A stretch of 64,000 nucleotides of DNA from Paracyclopina nana (taxonomy: Eukaryota; Arthropoda; Copepoda; Cyclopoida; Cyclopettidae), in assembly GCA_019096065.1 (NCBI GenBank), contig JAGUCH010000003.1:1798001-1862000 (forward strand), in the 5' to 3' direction. The notes beneath the pieces were generated by a model, which worked only from the letters and a program-made list of their open reading frames with translations, was not told the DNA's origin and searched no databases. The position numbers were made by a program, and so were the translations under genes. Each line of letters starts with the position of its first letter. Positions within the stretch are counted from its first letter, which is position 1. Below are positions 1 through 12,641 of this stretch, piece by piece.

Positions 1-640
1 AGCAGCAGTAAAATCCATACAGCTTAATTTCGATATTTTAGAGCGGATTTCTTCTACTCGAGCACGTAGTATAGAATACATACGTTGCGAACTCAATAAC
101 GATTTCCAATCACGTTATATGGATGGCACACAACTAATATGATATGTAGCAGCATATTGGCGAAAAAATAACAACGCCGGAAAGTCATGGAGAATGATAA
201 GTTTAGGCAAAGAAGCAATTTAGAAAAAACTACGAAAAGCTGATTGGCAACTTTATGATCTCCCGTCCAAGTGGAGTCATCGTGGATTAAGGCTTAGCAT
301 GAATCTCTTCTTTGGAAAGATGCACAAGGGGAAAAATGTAAAGGAATTCGCGAGGAAGTGCGAAAGTTTGTTCTGCCAATTTACCTCCTTGCTCAAGAGT
401 CCATTTCGGGTAGTCTGAACAGATACCAACTAATAAGGAGAAAAAGCAAGGGGTGGGAGCACTCTTTTAGTAAAAGCTGCACACGGGCTCATTTTTATAA
501 CATCATAGTATATGGTGGGACGATCCCTAAAAGTGGGCTGCCATTGAAAAACCATCAAATACCATTATTGCACTTTTTGCAGCACCCACCATATAGTAAT
601 CCATGACATAATGCATATGGCCAGAGCAAGTAATTTATAC
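1..640. other. Intron sequence of the APP-like gene
   Basis: Lies downstream of the transmembrane exon on the minus strand. I looked for the tail exon coding the conserved YENPTY-like motif and did not find it. Open frames here are short and resemble nothing. No RNA gene or clear repeat was seen. Confidence 0.6.
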
Positions 641-3600
641 CTGGTGATGAGGATGCCTGCCATTCCTCCTTTTGAGGACGACAACTCCGACAACCATGGC
701 TGCCACCAAAGCAATTCCAGCAAAGCCCAAAGTCACGTAGACGGAGCTGCTTTCTTTATTCATTTCCACTCGGCGAACAGAAAAGCCCTGAAAATACAGA
801 GGGATTTTAGCGAGTGTTACTCAACAACAACTACAGCAGCACAATTGCATCAAAGCCTTTTTTCAGAGCAAAGTGTGCTAGCACCAAGTCTTTTGATGTG
901 AAAAATCAAAGGACCCGAAAGCTGGTTTCCACTTACGGCTTGGTTATGGGAGATTTCATGGGCTTGGGCGTGAGCCACGACGGGCTCGATGTGAACGGCG
1001 GTCGCGTGGACCTCGATCTTCAGCTCCTTGGACGCGGATTCGGGTGAGGCCGGAGAGGCCGCTGTGGTCGGGGCTTGGGCCACAACCTTGGGCGTTTCCT
1101 CAACCTTGCCGGTGGTGATGGTGGTGGCTGCCGCCATCTTTTTCTCTGCAATCCTTTGCTTCTTGTCCTCCATTCGCTCGCGTTCTCGCTCTGAAACAAT
1201 TTTAGCCTACGTCAGCACAAAAAAGCACCAAATGCGATATGGATGTTTCAATAGAATATCGAATGCATGTGGCCTCCGAGGTCTGTTTCCTTTTCATGGA
1301 AACAGACATCCTAATGCAGCCAAGATGATTGCTTTCGGAAAACCGAGACCCCTGGAATGGTACCTTGGATCTTGGTTTTCATATCAGATGTGTAGTTATT
1401 GATCATCTCTTGCTCGTGGTCCTTGTCCATTCGGAGCAGTGAGGCCGGAGTGTTGTCCCTGGACCGAAGGGCAATCAAGTAATCCTCCATCAAGGGCAAG
1501 ATTTTCGTGTTGAGATCTTGGAACCGGGAAAGCATTTGCAACGATTCGTTCACCAATCGATCAATGTCAGCCAAATGCTCCACGGTTATGTCACGTTCGC
1601 GGTCAGCCTGTGGTATACAAATTTAATTACACTGATGACCAACAAATCTCGCACTACATCCAGAGAGGCCAGTGGTAATTTCAAGGAAGATTCCTTCAAA
1701 TTAGATTGCAAGACTAACTGGATTTCACGGAGATCAAAGTGCGTACTGCCAGCTTGATGACGTGACAGCACACACATTTATTTCCAGAAAAATAGAGCAA
1801 TCTCACCTGATCCACACTGGTCTCAAGCAGGTGTCTGAAGTGTTGAATAGTGTGGTGCCTGTCCTTGTGGAGGGCTCTGAGCAACTTCTGCAGGCATTTC
1901 TGCACCCTGTGGGTGTTGGGGTTGTTCTCGTTGAGAGCCTTGGTGTAGCAGTTCATGGACTGCTTCTTCTTCTGGTTGATCATGGAGATGACGCGTTGCT
2001 GGTGCATGGCTTGCAATTGACGCTTTTCAGCTTGAGATTCCTCTTCAAGAGCTTGAACGGTTTTCTGGAACCTCTCAGTCATCTTCTTCTTGAAGTCTTC
2101 AGCAGAACTGGGATCCTTTTCCCTCATCTCTTGGTACTTTTCTTCCAGATCAGACCAGTCTTTCATCACCTGAAACAGAAACAATAGCATTATTGAAACT
2201 TTCGCGGCCCCATTAATTTTGTTTCGTTATCGTTTGTCAAGTTGACTCGCGCTGAGGTTTGTTTACAAAGTAAGCAGCGCAGCGTAATTCTAAGTCAAGC
2301 CAAAATAGAAACGAAAAAATGAGGAGTTTTCACCTCATCGAGGCAGCTGTCACCATCAAAAAGTGCTGTAAACTTTCCATGCGCGCTCAAAAGGAAGTTT
2401 ATTGTTGCGAAAAGTCATATTTTAGCCCAATATCTCCAATACACGTAGGTTGATGCGCCTAAAAAAAGTTGCCCTTGTTTTCAGTTAAAAAACAAAACTG
2501 AGGCCTTAGGCGGCCAAATGCGTTTTTCGCAATTCGCATTAGCTCGAAATAATTCCTCGCGAAGCAATCCAAATTCAAGACAAAATTGACGAATTTAAGG
2601 CTTTCAAATGTAGAAGATGAGACCATATATCATACCAGGTAATTTTTAGAGCTCGTTCGTTCTAAATTGCTTTTCTCGCTAAATGCTATAAATGGTAGAA
2701 ATTCTGGAAACTTTTGTGAAAGTTGTTTTTTGCTGGTTTTGTTTGGTTTTGCGCATTTACTAAGCCTGTCGGCGTGTGCGTGAGATTGAGATAAAAGCTC
2801 TGCTAATCTTGACAAAAGGCGAGCAAAACAACCCATTTGAGAAGGAGCTGGCAGGGAATTTCGCCAAGTATTAGACGCTTGAAGTAGGAAATGTCTTTCA
2901 TTACCTTGGAGACCTTGGCCCTGTGGTGCTCCTCAAACCTCCTCTCGGCCTTTTTGTAGGCCTCATGCTCCTCCTTGGGGTCATAATGGGTGAAGTATGG
3001 GTCAGCTGTGGGCTTCTCGGTTGTAGTTGTGGTAGTGGTGGTTGTAGTCGTGGTGGTGGTGGTAGTTGTAGTTGTGGTGGTGGTTGTAGTCGAGGTTGTC
3101 CCTTCCTCCTGCGGGAAATGGACGGCAACTTGAATATCTCCTAGTTTCTGTTAAAAAATTCATCAAGTTAAATGGAAGTTTGTTGTTGCACAGCGCCTTT
3201 TTAATCCAAAGAGTGTACATTATAGTAGTGTAACTGCATCGCATTACATCAGCTACATTCGTACACATATATATGTACCATTAGGCAAAAAAGCAATTTT
3301 CTCCACAACAGCAGAGATGTGCAAGTTAGTTTTTTACCTCATTTTCGTAGACCTCCTCATCATAGTAGTCATCATCGTCGTAGTCATCCTGGTTCTCATA
3401 ATCATCATCGTCCTCTTCATATTCAAAGTAGTCGTCTTCGTCATCGTCATCGTATTCACTGGCATCTTCAGCTGGAGCCTTCTCGTTTTCGATTTCCTGC
3501 AGCTTCAGCTCTTTCGGCCAGGACGAAGTGAGAGGTTTCTCCTCTGAAAGTCGTTCTAATCAAAGGAATGGAAAAGAAGACAGTTGGAATCTCATTAGGA

Positions 3601-6600
3601 AACAGACAGAGAACAAAGCCTCTAGCTTTTTTAGACCATATTAGGAAAGATTGACTTTTCAAAAGGCCACGGAGGTGCCTTTTTTTGAAGAGTAAAAAGT
3701 TTTTCCACTGTACATATATAGCAGCATATGCAGAGAAAACATTCCCCATTAAAGTGGAAAAGGAAAGACTGCTGCTGTGTGACACCAGCGAGGGAATTCA
3801 AAAAGGCTATGAAAAAAAGTTTCCCCTTTTTGCATCAGTGCTTACGAGTAGATGAAGAAAAGTTAATTTGGAAGGTAGCTAGAGTTGTAGCAGAAGGAGA
3901 AGCCTTATAAAAATGACAGTTAGAAAGCCAACCTTTCTTTGCAGCTGCGGGACAGCAGACGAATTCCACGCCAGAGAAGACGTCAATTCCACAGGGCAAA
4001 AGCATGGCGAAGCTCTTGACCTTCATTCCCCTTTCGAGGCAAGCGGAAGACGCGGTGCGGTTCCACTGATCAAAGTCCCAGCATTTAGTTTGGTTATGGA
4101 TGTGATCAAATAGGCAATGCTCGGGAACGAGGAGAGCATCGCTTTGGAAAGCTCCAGCTGCAGTTGGTTAGTAAATAGATAAGCACCGTTACCACTCATG
4201 CATTAATTAAGGCTAGATCGCGGAAGAAGAGCCAATTTGTGAGCCAAAGCTTCGATTTGCTCAACCCGGAAATTACTTGCGAGTCTGCCAAATTTTAAAC
4301 CGCCAAATGTTACTCATAGGAGCCCAAAATTGTCTGGAAACGCTCTACAGTGGCGCCATCTAATTGGGTCGCGGGCAAATTTGTACTACGTACCGAGACA
4401 CCTGAATGGCTTCACCCATCTTGAAGGTCCCTTGCACTTGGTTCTCCCGAGCTTGCACCAACCACCGATTTTCGTGTAGTGGTTCGACTCCACAATGTTG
4501 TTGATATCTTTGTCCGGGTAGACCTTTTTGCAGTACTCCAGTATTTCGACCTTGTCAGTGCGGCACGTGGCCTTGTGATCAAAGTCTGTCGTCCATTTTC
4601 CCTCGGAGGTCATGTACTGATTGTGAAACAGCCTATTTAACTTGTCGCCTTGCTTCTCCGGGCAAACCATGGCGACCATAGGCTCGAAATGTTGAGAAGG
4701 GCTAGTCTGCAAAGCGAAGAGAATTGCAGTACATCTCGTGCTCCCTTTAATTCGGTAGCTTCTATTTTTGTCACAAATTGGGTTGACTTGGACGCAACGC
4801 GTGCAAGCGTACTTGAGTTTTATTTTCCCAAAGGACTTCAAAGATGTCTTGTCCACTAAACTTTTAAAGTGCCTCAGAAACTACAACATATACCACTTTT
4901 TAGAGACAAATGAAGAAGCCAACATTTTCCTTTCATTTTCCTTGCACTTGAGTTTGGTTTCAAAAGATTTCTCACAGTCAGCTGTATGCCTTGCACATGT
5001 ATTAAGAATGCCTTTTAAAGGTATGGAAAAAATTATCTTAAGTAAAAGTTGATCTGTTGCTGACTACCACTGTACGAGTTCAGCTTGGGGCCGAGCAGTT
5101 TTTTTAATAGCAATTTTTGCTATTTTGTCTCATGGTTTTCAGCATATTTCAAAGCAAACTATCATTCATCACGTTTCTTTGATAAAAGGTAAAATTTAAC
5201 AATTGATTTTGCTCAAAAGGACTAAAATGTAGAGCACTTATTTGCCAAAATTAGATTTGTTTACTTTCAAGTTGGCTTAATGTCGATCTGATTTTCTTAG
5301 AATCAGCTGGCGCTTGTAATAACACAATTTTCTCCTTTCCTTGAGGTGTTTTTCGGGCATTTTCCTAAGGATTTTAGGGCGTACATGAACAGGACAGTAG
5401 TAGATTGAGCAAAGTGGTTGTTTTGCTAGCTGTGCCACTCTCGCGATGTTTACTTTGACCTTTTAGCAGCTGGTCTTGTAGTTTCTCAGTTTGTAGGCAA
5501 GTTTGCCCGCATAATGTGGGCTACCGCCGCGCAAGCAAGCAAATATTAACCCGGATTATGGTGTGTAGAAGTAGTAGTACAACATGGACAATTTGTAGAT
5601 GACCAAACTCATATACTATTTTCTGCAAACACAACCTTCTTGCTGAGGATGACCCAATCAGCCTCAAACTTTCCCATTTTCCCAAAAAAAAAAAAATTTG
5701 CAATAATTTCCCCACGCACTTGACAACTGACATGTATGCATTAAGATATTGGAGGCACTGAAGAAAAAAGAAACTAAGTAGACTTTATACATCATGTGAT
5801 ATGATTGCGGTTGAATAAGCAGCTTTCCCAAGCTTTCTCAAATGTCTCTTGAACATTTTGCGGGGGAAATAATCGACTGGCTCAAGGTATATCTGCTATC
5901 TCTGGTGTGTGTAAAAAAAAGGCGCATGATGATCCCAAATCAATTGTGTGTGGTCAATGCGCTATATATTTACCACCAAAAGCAGCTACTATATAGCACA
6001 TGTGCATAATGGCCAAAAGTTTGCTGCCGGTGATGCACTTCTTCATCATCCTTGCGGTCCTTTCTGGTCAGCAGTAATGGCATTTCTACCTCATCATAAG
6101 GTATGTAAGTCAGCTGGCCAACTAGTATATCTAGCTAAAGATGCAGGCCATTTTTCAGCCGAAAAAGGCACCAATTTTCTTCTCCTCGCAGGAAGTTGGA
6201 AGCATGAGCTTCTTCCGTTTTGAACTCTTCTTTGCATATGAAAGTACAGCAGCAAACTGTGAGAAAAGTTCTCACTCTGGAAGCATCATGACAGTTCAGT
6301 GTTTTTTCCATCTTAGCCATTTTTGATGGTTATCATCATCATTAGCTCAATGGCAGGCAATTTTACCTCGAGCTTTCTCTTTTGCTGTGGAGGTTGTGTC
6401 AGAATTAGAAGAGCTTTCCAACTTCTAAAATTATTTTTGCGTGGAGGCCGCCAGAAAAATTACTATGCCAGTATTATCTACGAAACTTTGAAGGTTGACG
6501 ATGCTAAAATATGCAAATTGATCCCACCGCACTCAGACAGCTCGCTGCTACTTTTCACAGCTATCTACTTCAAGGTGTGAGATGCTGCTCGAATATCAAT

Positions 6601-9600
6601 CATGCCTGCTTATTCCGCAATATAAAACCTGAGAGGAGAAGGTAGCAGTATCAAAAGTTGTATATTGATATCACAAAGTTTTCCTTTGATCCCACATAAT
6701 TGTGGCTCGTCTAGAATCTTTTGTGGGTGCAAAGTTTGCTTGAAGACACATATTTTACCCACACACTGCGTAGCAGAGAGTTGGCTTATACAAGTTTTCT
6801 CTTCCCAAACTTTCTACCTTACGACGACGTTTGGTCAAACAAACAGCAGACGCGTACAAGGAATTGACTTTGGAATGACCTCTGCTTTCAGATGGGAAAA
6901 ATCTCCCCCCAACGTCTTCATTATATAGTACTATGAGGGAATGTTGACCTCAGGTGCAAGAATTATATGCTTCGGCAGTCAGGTTTTTCTCCATTCTCAA
7001 TGGTGCTTCAAGGTAAGAGCAATCAAGAGAAAGCAGGTACAGTATATTACAAGCTGCAATGTTGCTACTTGAGCATAATCTACCATATTTCCAGCCAAGT
7101 GTGGCCATATAGCCAAAGTGGCAGGACAGTGTGTATCATACTATGCTATAAATTAATGGTGGTGCCAGCTCTCTCCCCTCCTCCTCCTCCAACATTAAAA
7201 TTGGTGTTGAATCCAGACTTCTACAGCTAAAAGGAAAGCTTTGATCCCTTTCAAAAGAGGGAACGAATCACTGCTTTCAAATCAGCTTTATTGCTCAGCA
7301 ATTTTGATTGCTTAAAAGGCTACCAAGCATGTCATGGAAACCGCAGCTGCATTTTTGTCCACAAAAGCAATTTCTGGCATTGTCATCTCTAATTTGGGCT
7401 TGGAGAGAATTTTCTCCTAATCAGGCTCTCTCTCTTTCTTGTAGCTGTACTGGAACATCTGGTCTGGTAAATATGACAACAAGGCTGATGATGGTGTCAA
7501 TATATGGAGTCCTTGTTGACACAGATCCCTGAAGCTCGGCAAAGATGACAGTGAATAGCCAATATAGGAGCATAAGAGGGGCAAGATGTTGAATTGAAGC
7601 AACTTTTTTGTGTGTGTGCTTGCCCAGCTTTGTTGCGCCTCTTGCCTTTTCCAATCACGTAGCAGCAGCAGCAGGAAAGTTCTTCTTTACATGCGAACAC
7701 CTCTCCTTTTGTGTCGAATGGAGATACCGCTCGGAATACCTAATTGTATGCCCCATTGTGTGCAGTGATTTTTTTCTGCCCGACCAGATGATGACAGATT
7801 TGCTGCAGTCGCTTCCAAATGTTCAAAAATCTTGCCGCATCAGCAGAAACCTTCTTCTGGATGCAAAGTAATGCCCGTTCCTCGCGTAGAAAGCCAAAAA
7901 GGCTGTATAAACATGCATGAGGATTCACTTCATTGATTGGCCCCTTTTTTGTTCCTTTGGCATGATTCTTCGCTTTGAGATTCAGATTTGGCTGTGAAGC
8001 TCCTTTCATAGTCAATTTTAGGTTAAAAGTCCACACTTTAGCAGTTGGCGCTAAAAAAGGCTACTTCTAGTGTATACCAGGCTCTGCTATATAGAAGTAT
8101 TGAGTGAGGAAAATGCTCGAGGCCACACTTTTTTGCAGCAATGTTGGTTTTCTTGCCTCGAGAGCGACCTCATCATTCCAGCTCGAAAAAGGCAGTAAAT
8201 GGAATAAAACTCTCGCGATGTGTGCATTCATACTGCTATTTCAGCCTAATAAACTTCTTTTGGGAAATATGCTTCAATTTGAAGAACTTTTGTGAAGCAT
8301 TGAAATCAGTGGTGAGAAAAGCTAATTAAGGGGACATTGCTTTTTATCCATTAAATAGTGCTGACAACGATTAGCAAGTGCATCTGTCAGTCAACGTTAA
8401 GACAGGTCAGGTTTTCGATCTTTTGTTTTGATTATCGGCCAGGCTGATATTTGCCAGAGTTGCCGGATCCTATTATCCTACCGCATCAGCAAAAAGGCTT
8501 TATTCGTGAAAAATGGGCCGTAAACAGATCGAAAAGTTTCTTTAAACAAGAACCCTTCCCTCATCCTGGATCATTTGGAGCTAATTTTCTCAAGCTGCAT
8601 TACAGGGTATATTTCAGGCTTTTCCAGTTGCATCATCACTTTTATTAGGGTACACAAAAATATGCATTTCCATGGCAGCCGCAAGAATTAAGCCCACAAC
8701 TTAGGCAAAGTCGTTTTTTCGGTTGCATTACTAGGTAGCATGGCAGTTGAGCCAGCTGATGGCAATGCTTTCTCCAACAAAGCAAAAGGAGGCTTTTCCG
8801 CCCCCCCAAGAAGCGATGGCCATTCCAGCCTTTAAAGCTATCTAGCTCGAGCTGCCGCAAGAAGAAAACCAAGTATATATACGCATTGCTGACAATAACT
8901 TTTTTTCCCTCGTTACATAAAGAGCCAATATTTCCTCCGAATCACCAAACATTGGATCATTCACAATTTGCTATGTATCACAACATCTTAAAACTGCTGT
9001 GATAAATGGCCAACTTTTCTACATGAGCCCAAAACGGCCCCAAGTTTCTGCCTGTAATGGCAGACTACAAAAAGCAAAGTTTTTCCTTTGATTGTCACAC
9101 AGACAAGGGCACAAAGCATATTATCATGAAAAGTAGCTGAGCCTTGGAATACATGGTAGCTTGAAAAATATGACGCTTTTTTTGCTCTCTCTCTCATCAA
9201 ATAGCTCCTCGAGCTACTAAAATATGAAAGTTGTTGAATAGAAGTGCTTTGAAGGCCTCACTGCTCAAAAATATTAACCCGGAGAGTGGGCTTTTATCTG
9301 GAATTCGCTAGAGGGCGCTCTGAATCATTTTGTTTGCCACCCAAAAGAGCAGATGAAAAATAAAGGCTCTTCAACGATTTATGGTACTCTGATTTTAGTG
9401 GAATAATGCATTTTAAAGGCGGAGGGCCTCGTTTCACTCTCGTTTGTTTGAAGAGCAGCAATCCCACTCAAATCTGTCACTTTACTACTACACTTGCGAA
9501 AAGCATTGCACGTCGTTTGCGTTAATTTCAAAGGTGTCATCCATTTCATGTCAACTCCTCTGAAAAACCTGGCCTCGTTGAAATAATGCGTTTGCAGAAT

Positions 9601-10925
9601 GGCATTTCAAAGTTCTCTTTATCAATGTCTGCTGGAAAACTATCAGCAACATGGCAACACAAAATAGATAGTCGTATTGGAACTTCTAAAGCTTCTGAAC
9701 CTACAATATATAGTATATGCAATGCCAAAGTTTGGCCGCATTTTAGCTCAGTTGTAAAGTTAGGCAAAGCTACACGCGAGCGCCTCAACCGCAGATCTTT
9801 AAAGCTTTCATTCCATTAGCATTAAAGGATCGACATTAATTATTGATGACCGTTTACCCCATCATCTTGAGCTAAATCCCCTCTTTCATCTGGCCACGAA
9901 AATTGAGGCCGGATCTTTTTCAGTGGATTCATCTTGGCTAGATTTCACTGCCAATACCTTTTGTTGTGTGCACTGGTAATCAGCTCAAAAATGCCTCCTA
10001 CCGAGACTCGCATTTACATGAGAGATTCACTGCATTATTATGCTACGAAGTACTGCGAGGTTCTCAATTCTGCCCGGAGATAAGCCTGGTTTTGGCGAGA
10101 AAAATGATTATTTTTTTAAGCAGAAAAATTGATATGATGTAACTGAGGCCTCTCGTTGAGATAAATGGTAAATTTGGCCATATTTGATGATTCTTTCAAT
10201 TGCAAAATCTATAGCACCTTTTGCTATCATCCTACATCATTTTGCTGCGTAGGGGTTTTAAAAGGGGCTTATATTGACACTCACACGCTTGAAGTTTAGC
10301 TCCATACTCGAAGACGAGGAAGACTGACCCTTCTCCCACTTTACAACCTTCGAAAATCAAATTTCATCCAGTGTACTTATATAGAGTAGTAAACTATGTG
10401 GCGTGAGTTATTTGCAGGGGCACAAGCAGCTGAAATTGAATATCGAGCAAGTTTTCTCTCTACGTGCAGCAACGTTGAACGTTATTGCTAACTTGCTAAA
10501 CGTGCTCTAATTAATTTTCCAGCCATATCAAATTCTGATATTCAGCTCTCCGAAAAAACTGAGGATATTCGGATTTTTTGATTGGAAAAATCTGGATCTA
10601 GCCTCACCATCGCATAAAATGTCATTTCTTTTAAATAACCAAAGGTCGTTCCATAAATGTAAAAGCAAATAAAAAAAGCTTTTACATAAAAGTTAACTTT
10701 TTCATTAGAACCTTGGACAAAAAATAGCTTGATTAAGTTGGATCATTTTAATTATGCCAAAAATAGCTCCTCTTTAATGGAAGTTTTCTAATGAGTACAC
10801 TATTATACACATATATTGCATATATGGGAGTGGGCGTTTGCACGCCCCGAAACGGGCCTTACCTCAGGGGCCGCCGCCATGGCTGAGGCCACAATCAAGG
10901 CCGCCAAGGCCAGAAAGTGGATCAT
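641..10925 (-). CDS. Appl: APP-like (beta-amyloid precursor-like) membrane protein, 3' end outside window
   Basis: Type I membrane adhesion/trafficking protein of the APP family, mainly neuronal in animals. Exons: 10863-10925, 4394-4706, 3933-4157, 3338-3543, 2905-3147, 1807-2169, 1364-1607, 937-1190, 641-787; phases agree and 686 residues are visible. Exon 1 is a signal peptide (MIHFLALAALIVASA). Residues 22-125 form the growth-factor-like domain with its cysteines; about 126-200 form the copper-binding domain (motif MLLPCGIDVFSGVEFVCCP). A very acidic stretch (about 201-270), a Thr run, the helical E2 domain (about 345-550) and the membrane segment (653-675, followed by KRR) come next. There is no Kunitz insert, as in other invertebrate APPs. 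The tail exon that should carry the NPxY sorting signal is not within 1-640, so the gene continues left. Intron 1 is 6.2 kb. An acceptor-like TTAAATTCAG lies just before the start, so a 5' UTR exon is possible. Confidence 0.93.
4707..10862. other. Large first intron of the APP-like gene
   Basis: 6.2 kb between the signal-peptide exon and the E1 exon. It holds one copy of the repeat family described at 4987-5395. No further exon is needed, since the phases of exons 1 and 2 join directly. The short open frames have no recognisable domains. Regulatory elements are plausible in such an intron but I could identify none. Confidence 0.6.
4987..5395 (+). repeat. Non-autonomous element, family A, copy 1
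   Basis: About 400 bp, starting near GCACATGTATTAAGAATGCC and ending near GTACATGAACAGGACA. Internal landmarks shared with the other copies are GAGTTCAGCTTGG, the GCTATTTTG block and CTCCTTTCCTTGAGGTG. Other copies are at 38431-38790, 45899-46834, 57047-57456 (inverted) and a decayed one at 48395-48650. The ends are weakly inverted (TGTTCATGTA / TACATGAACA). No coding capacity. Confidence 0.75.
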
Positions 10926-11918
10926 TTCGGTCGTCACTGAATTTAAGTGCTCACGATATTCGTCGAGAAAACACTGCTGCACGTAAAATTACTTGCAGGT
11001 TTGCTCGCTGCGACGTCGCTGTAACTGAAGTCCTCGCCGCCGCGAACGAGGCGAACAAGGCGCGTGCTCTATGCCATCTTGACGACCGCGACGGTCCGAG
11101 CCAAATCTGCCCAGTGTGCACCATAAAAGGGGATCTCTCTTGAAAAGGGGTTGATGATGCTCATGGCTGGCCCAAGGCAAAATGGGCAACTCCTTATAGA
11201 GGCTAAAGCATACATTCATGCTGATCAAGTCGAATTTGGTCGTAGCTAAATAATAATCATCGCGTCGTCATTTTTACCGAGAAAGGGGCCTTTCTCTCTG
11301 CGCTGCCGTCGAAGCAAAAAGAGAAAGCAGCGGCAGCTGAAAGGGCGTGCCGGTGAGTCAGGCTGCTCTCTCGAAGGATCTATCAGCTAGGGGCCATCGC
11401 CTTAAAAGAAATCGATGAAGTCTTTGCTTCTAAAGGCCAAACGCTCGGCCGCGAGAGGGGCGACATCTAGCGGCGATCAGCTCTGGTCAAAAGTTTGTCC
11501 AAGGCTGGTATCCTTTGAGGCGAGCGCGGATTAGTAATTCCAGCGAAATGAGAGAATCAAAGCTTGATACCATATCTTCCCAATTTGTAAAGAAATTGAT
11601 GCGATCACGTTCTTTTTGAAACTGAGACCAATTAATGTAGTTAAACCGCGCCATTTGAGACCTTGACGGAAGTGCTTTTATATCTCTGAAAGGTCAACGC
11701 GAAGCTCGTTTTAGAACAGTCTTTGATTTTTACATTTCTCTCAATATCCAGCCAAAAAAGTGAGCGTGGCAAAAGTGTGCGCGTGGGCAACGACGACGAC
11801 AACTTTGGTGATTACTTCTGACACTTCTCACCTACCACTCTTTCTCTCAAGTATTGATGAAAGAATGCAACTTTTTGGCGCACCAACGTGTGGAGAAAAT
11901 TACTTGCATGCAAAAATA
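10926..11918. promoter_or_regulatory. Upstream region of the APP-like gene
   Basis: The first few hundred bases upstream of the start codon (minus strand) are richer in G+C and CpG than the surroundings, for example around 10980-11110 and 11280-11480, as expected for promoter or 5' UTR sequence. I see no convincing TATA box. Assignment rests on position and composition only. Confidence 0.3.
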
Positions 11919-12069
11919 TAGGATTATACACCTCTAGGCTGGAGGATAACACGAATTATTTTTTAGTGTCAAGTGACAGATCACGAGTGAGCGGAGCGAA
12001 CGAGTGATTGGCACTCGACACTAAAAAATAATGAGTGTTATCCGACAGCCTAGAGGTGTATAATCCTAT
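11918..12069. repeat. Near-perfect 152-bp hairpin (inverted repeat)
   Basis: The left arm begins ATAGGATTATACACCTCTAG at 11918; its reverse complement ends at 12069. The arms are about 57 nt with only a few mismatches and include TTATTTTTTAGTGTC. The 30-nt centre is itself repetitive (CGAGTGAGCG / AACGAGTGA). This could be a miniature element or a foldback formed at the end of the element at 12066-12641. No coding capacity. Confidence 0.85.
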
Positions 12070-12641
12070 TACTATTAGCTACCCCCAGCATTTCAAGCAA
12101 TATCTGAAAGTCAATTAAGAAGTCCTTTTCTTGCTCTTTTTTTGCAAGATATGCCTTAAATTTTGGGGTTCGCTTTATTGCAGACAGCTCATCAAAGTTG
12201 ACCGAGCGGTCGAGCTGGCACCGGCCGGGCTAGCTAGTGGCCGCTGCACACAGCAAGCGTGAGCTCATCTAAGCTGACCCAGCAGTCTAGCCTTCAACAT
12301 GCACCTGTTGTGTCTTGTGACCATGCCGTGCCGGCCCGTTTGGCCATGATTTTTAATTGCTTGCTCCTATGTAATTTTCATAACCAATTTGATGGCTCAG
12401 AGGTAGAGCGTCGGCGCGCTACCCGGGTGACCGGGGTTCGAATCTTACTGCCGCCTCCTTCCTTTTTTTCATTGATATATAAATAAGATAGATGGCGCAC
12501 CTATAAATTGAGATATAATGATCATTATCCACTTGTAGATGGATAATGTTCATTATCATCCTCCGAGTCAAAGAGGATCATGGAAATTATAAGGTCGGAG
12601 CTTATGTACTGCTCAGCCGTCTCAGCTAATAGTAATAGGCA
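12066..12641. mobile_element. Inverted-repeat-bounded element with an internal tRNA-like unit
   Basis: Bounded by CCTATTACTATTAGCT on the left and its reverse complement AGCTAATAGTAATAGG on the right, a 16-nt terminal inverted repeat. It abuts and slightly overlaps the hairpin at 11918-12069. The interior contains the tRNA-like Pol III unit at 12386-12468. No protein is encoded, so the element is non-autonomous. Confidence 0.55.
12386..12468 (+). ncRNA. tRNA-like Pol III unit (tRNA-derived SINE head or tRNA pseudogene)
   Basis: A-box TGGCTCAGAGG at 12393-12403 and B-box GGTTCGAATC at 12435-12444 match the tRNA internal promoter at normal spacing, followed by a T-run terminator at 12463-12469. 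The D arm (GCTC/GAGC) pairs, but the T stem and acceptor stem pair poorly. I therefore read it as a tRNA-derived repeat rather than a working tRNA. Confidence 0.5.

Noticed and set aside
11918..12069. CRISPR array or bacterial-type attachment site
   Set aside because: An inverted, not direct, repeat in clearly animal DNA.
12386..12468. Functional tRNA gene
   Set aside because: A and B boxes are good but the T stem and acceptor stem do not pair; called a tRNA-like repeat instead.
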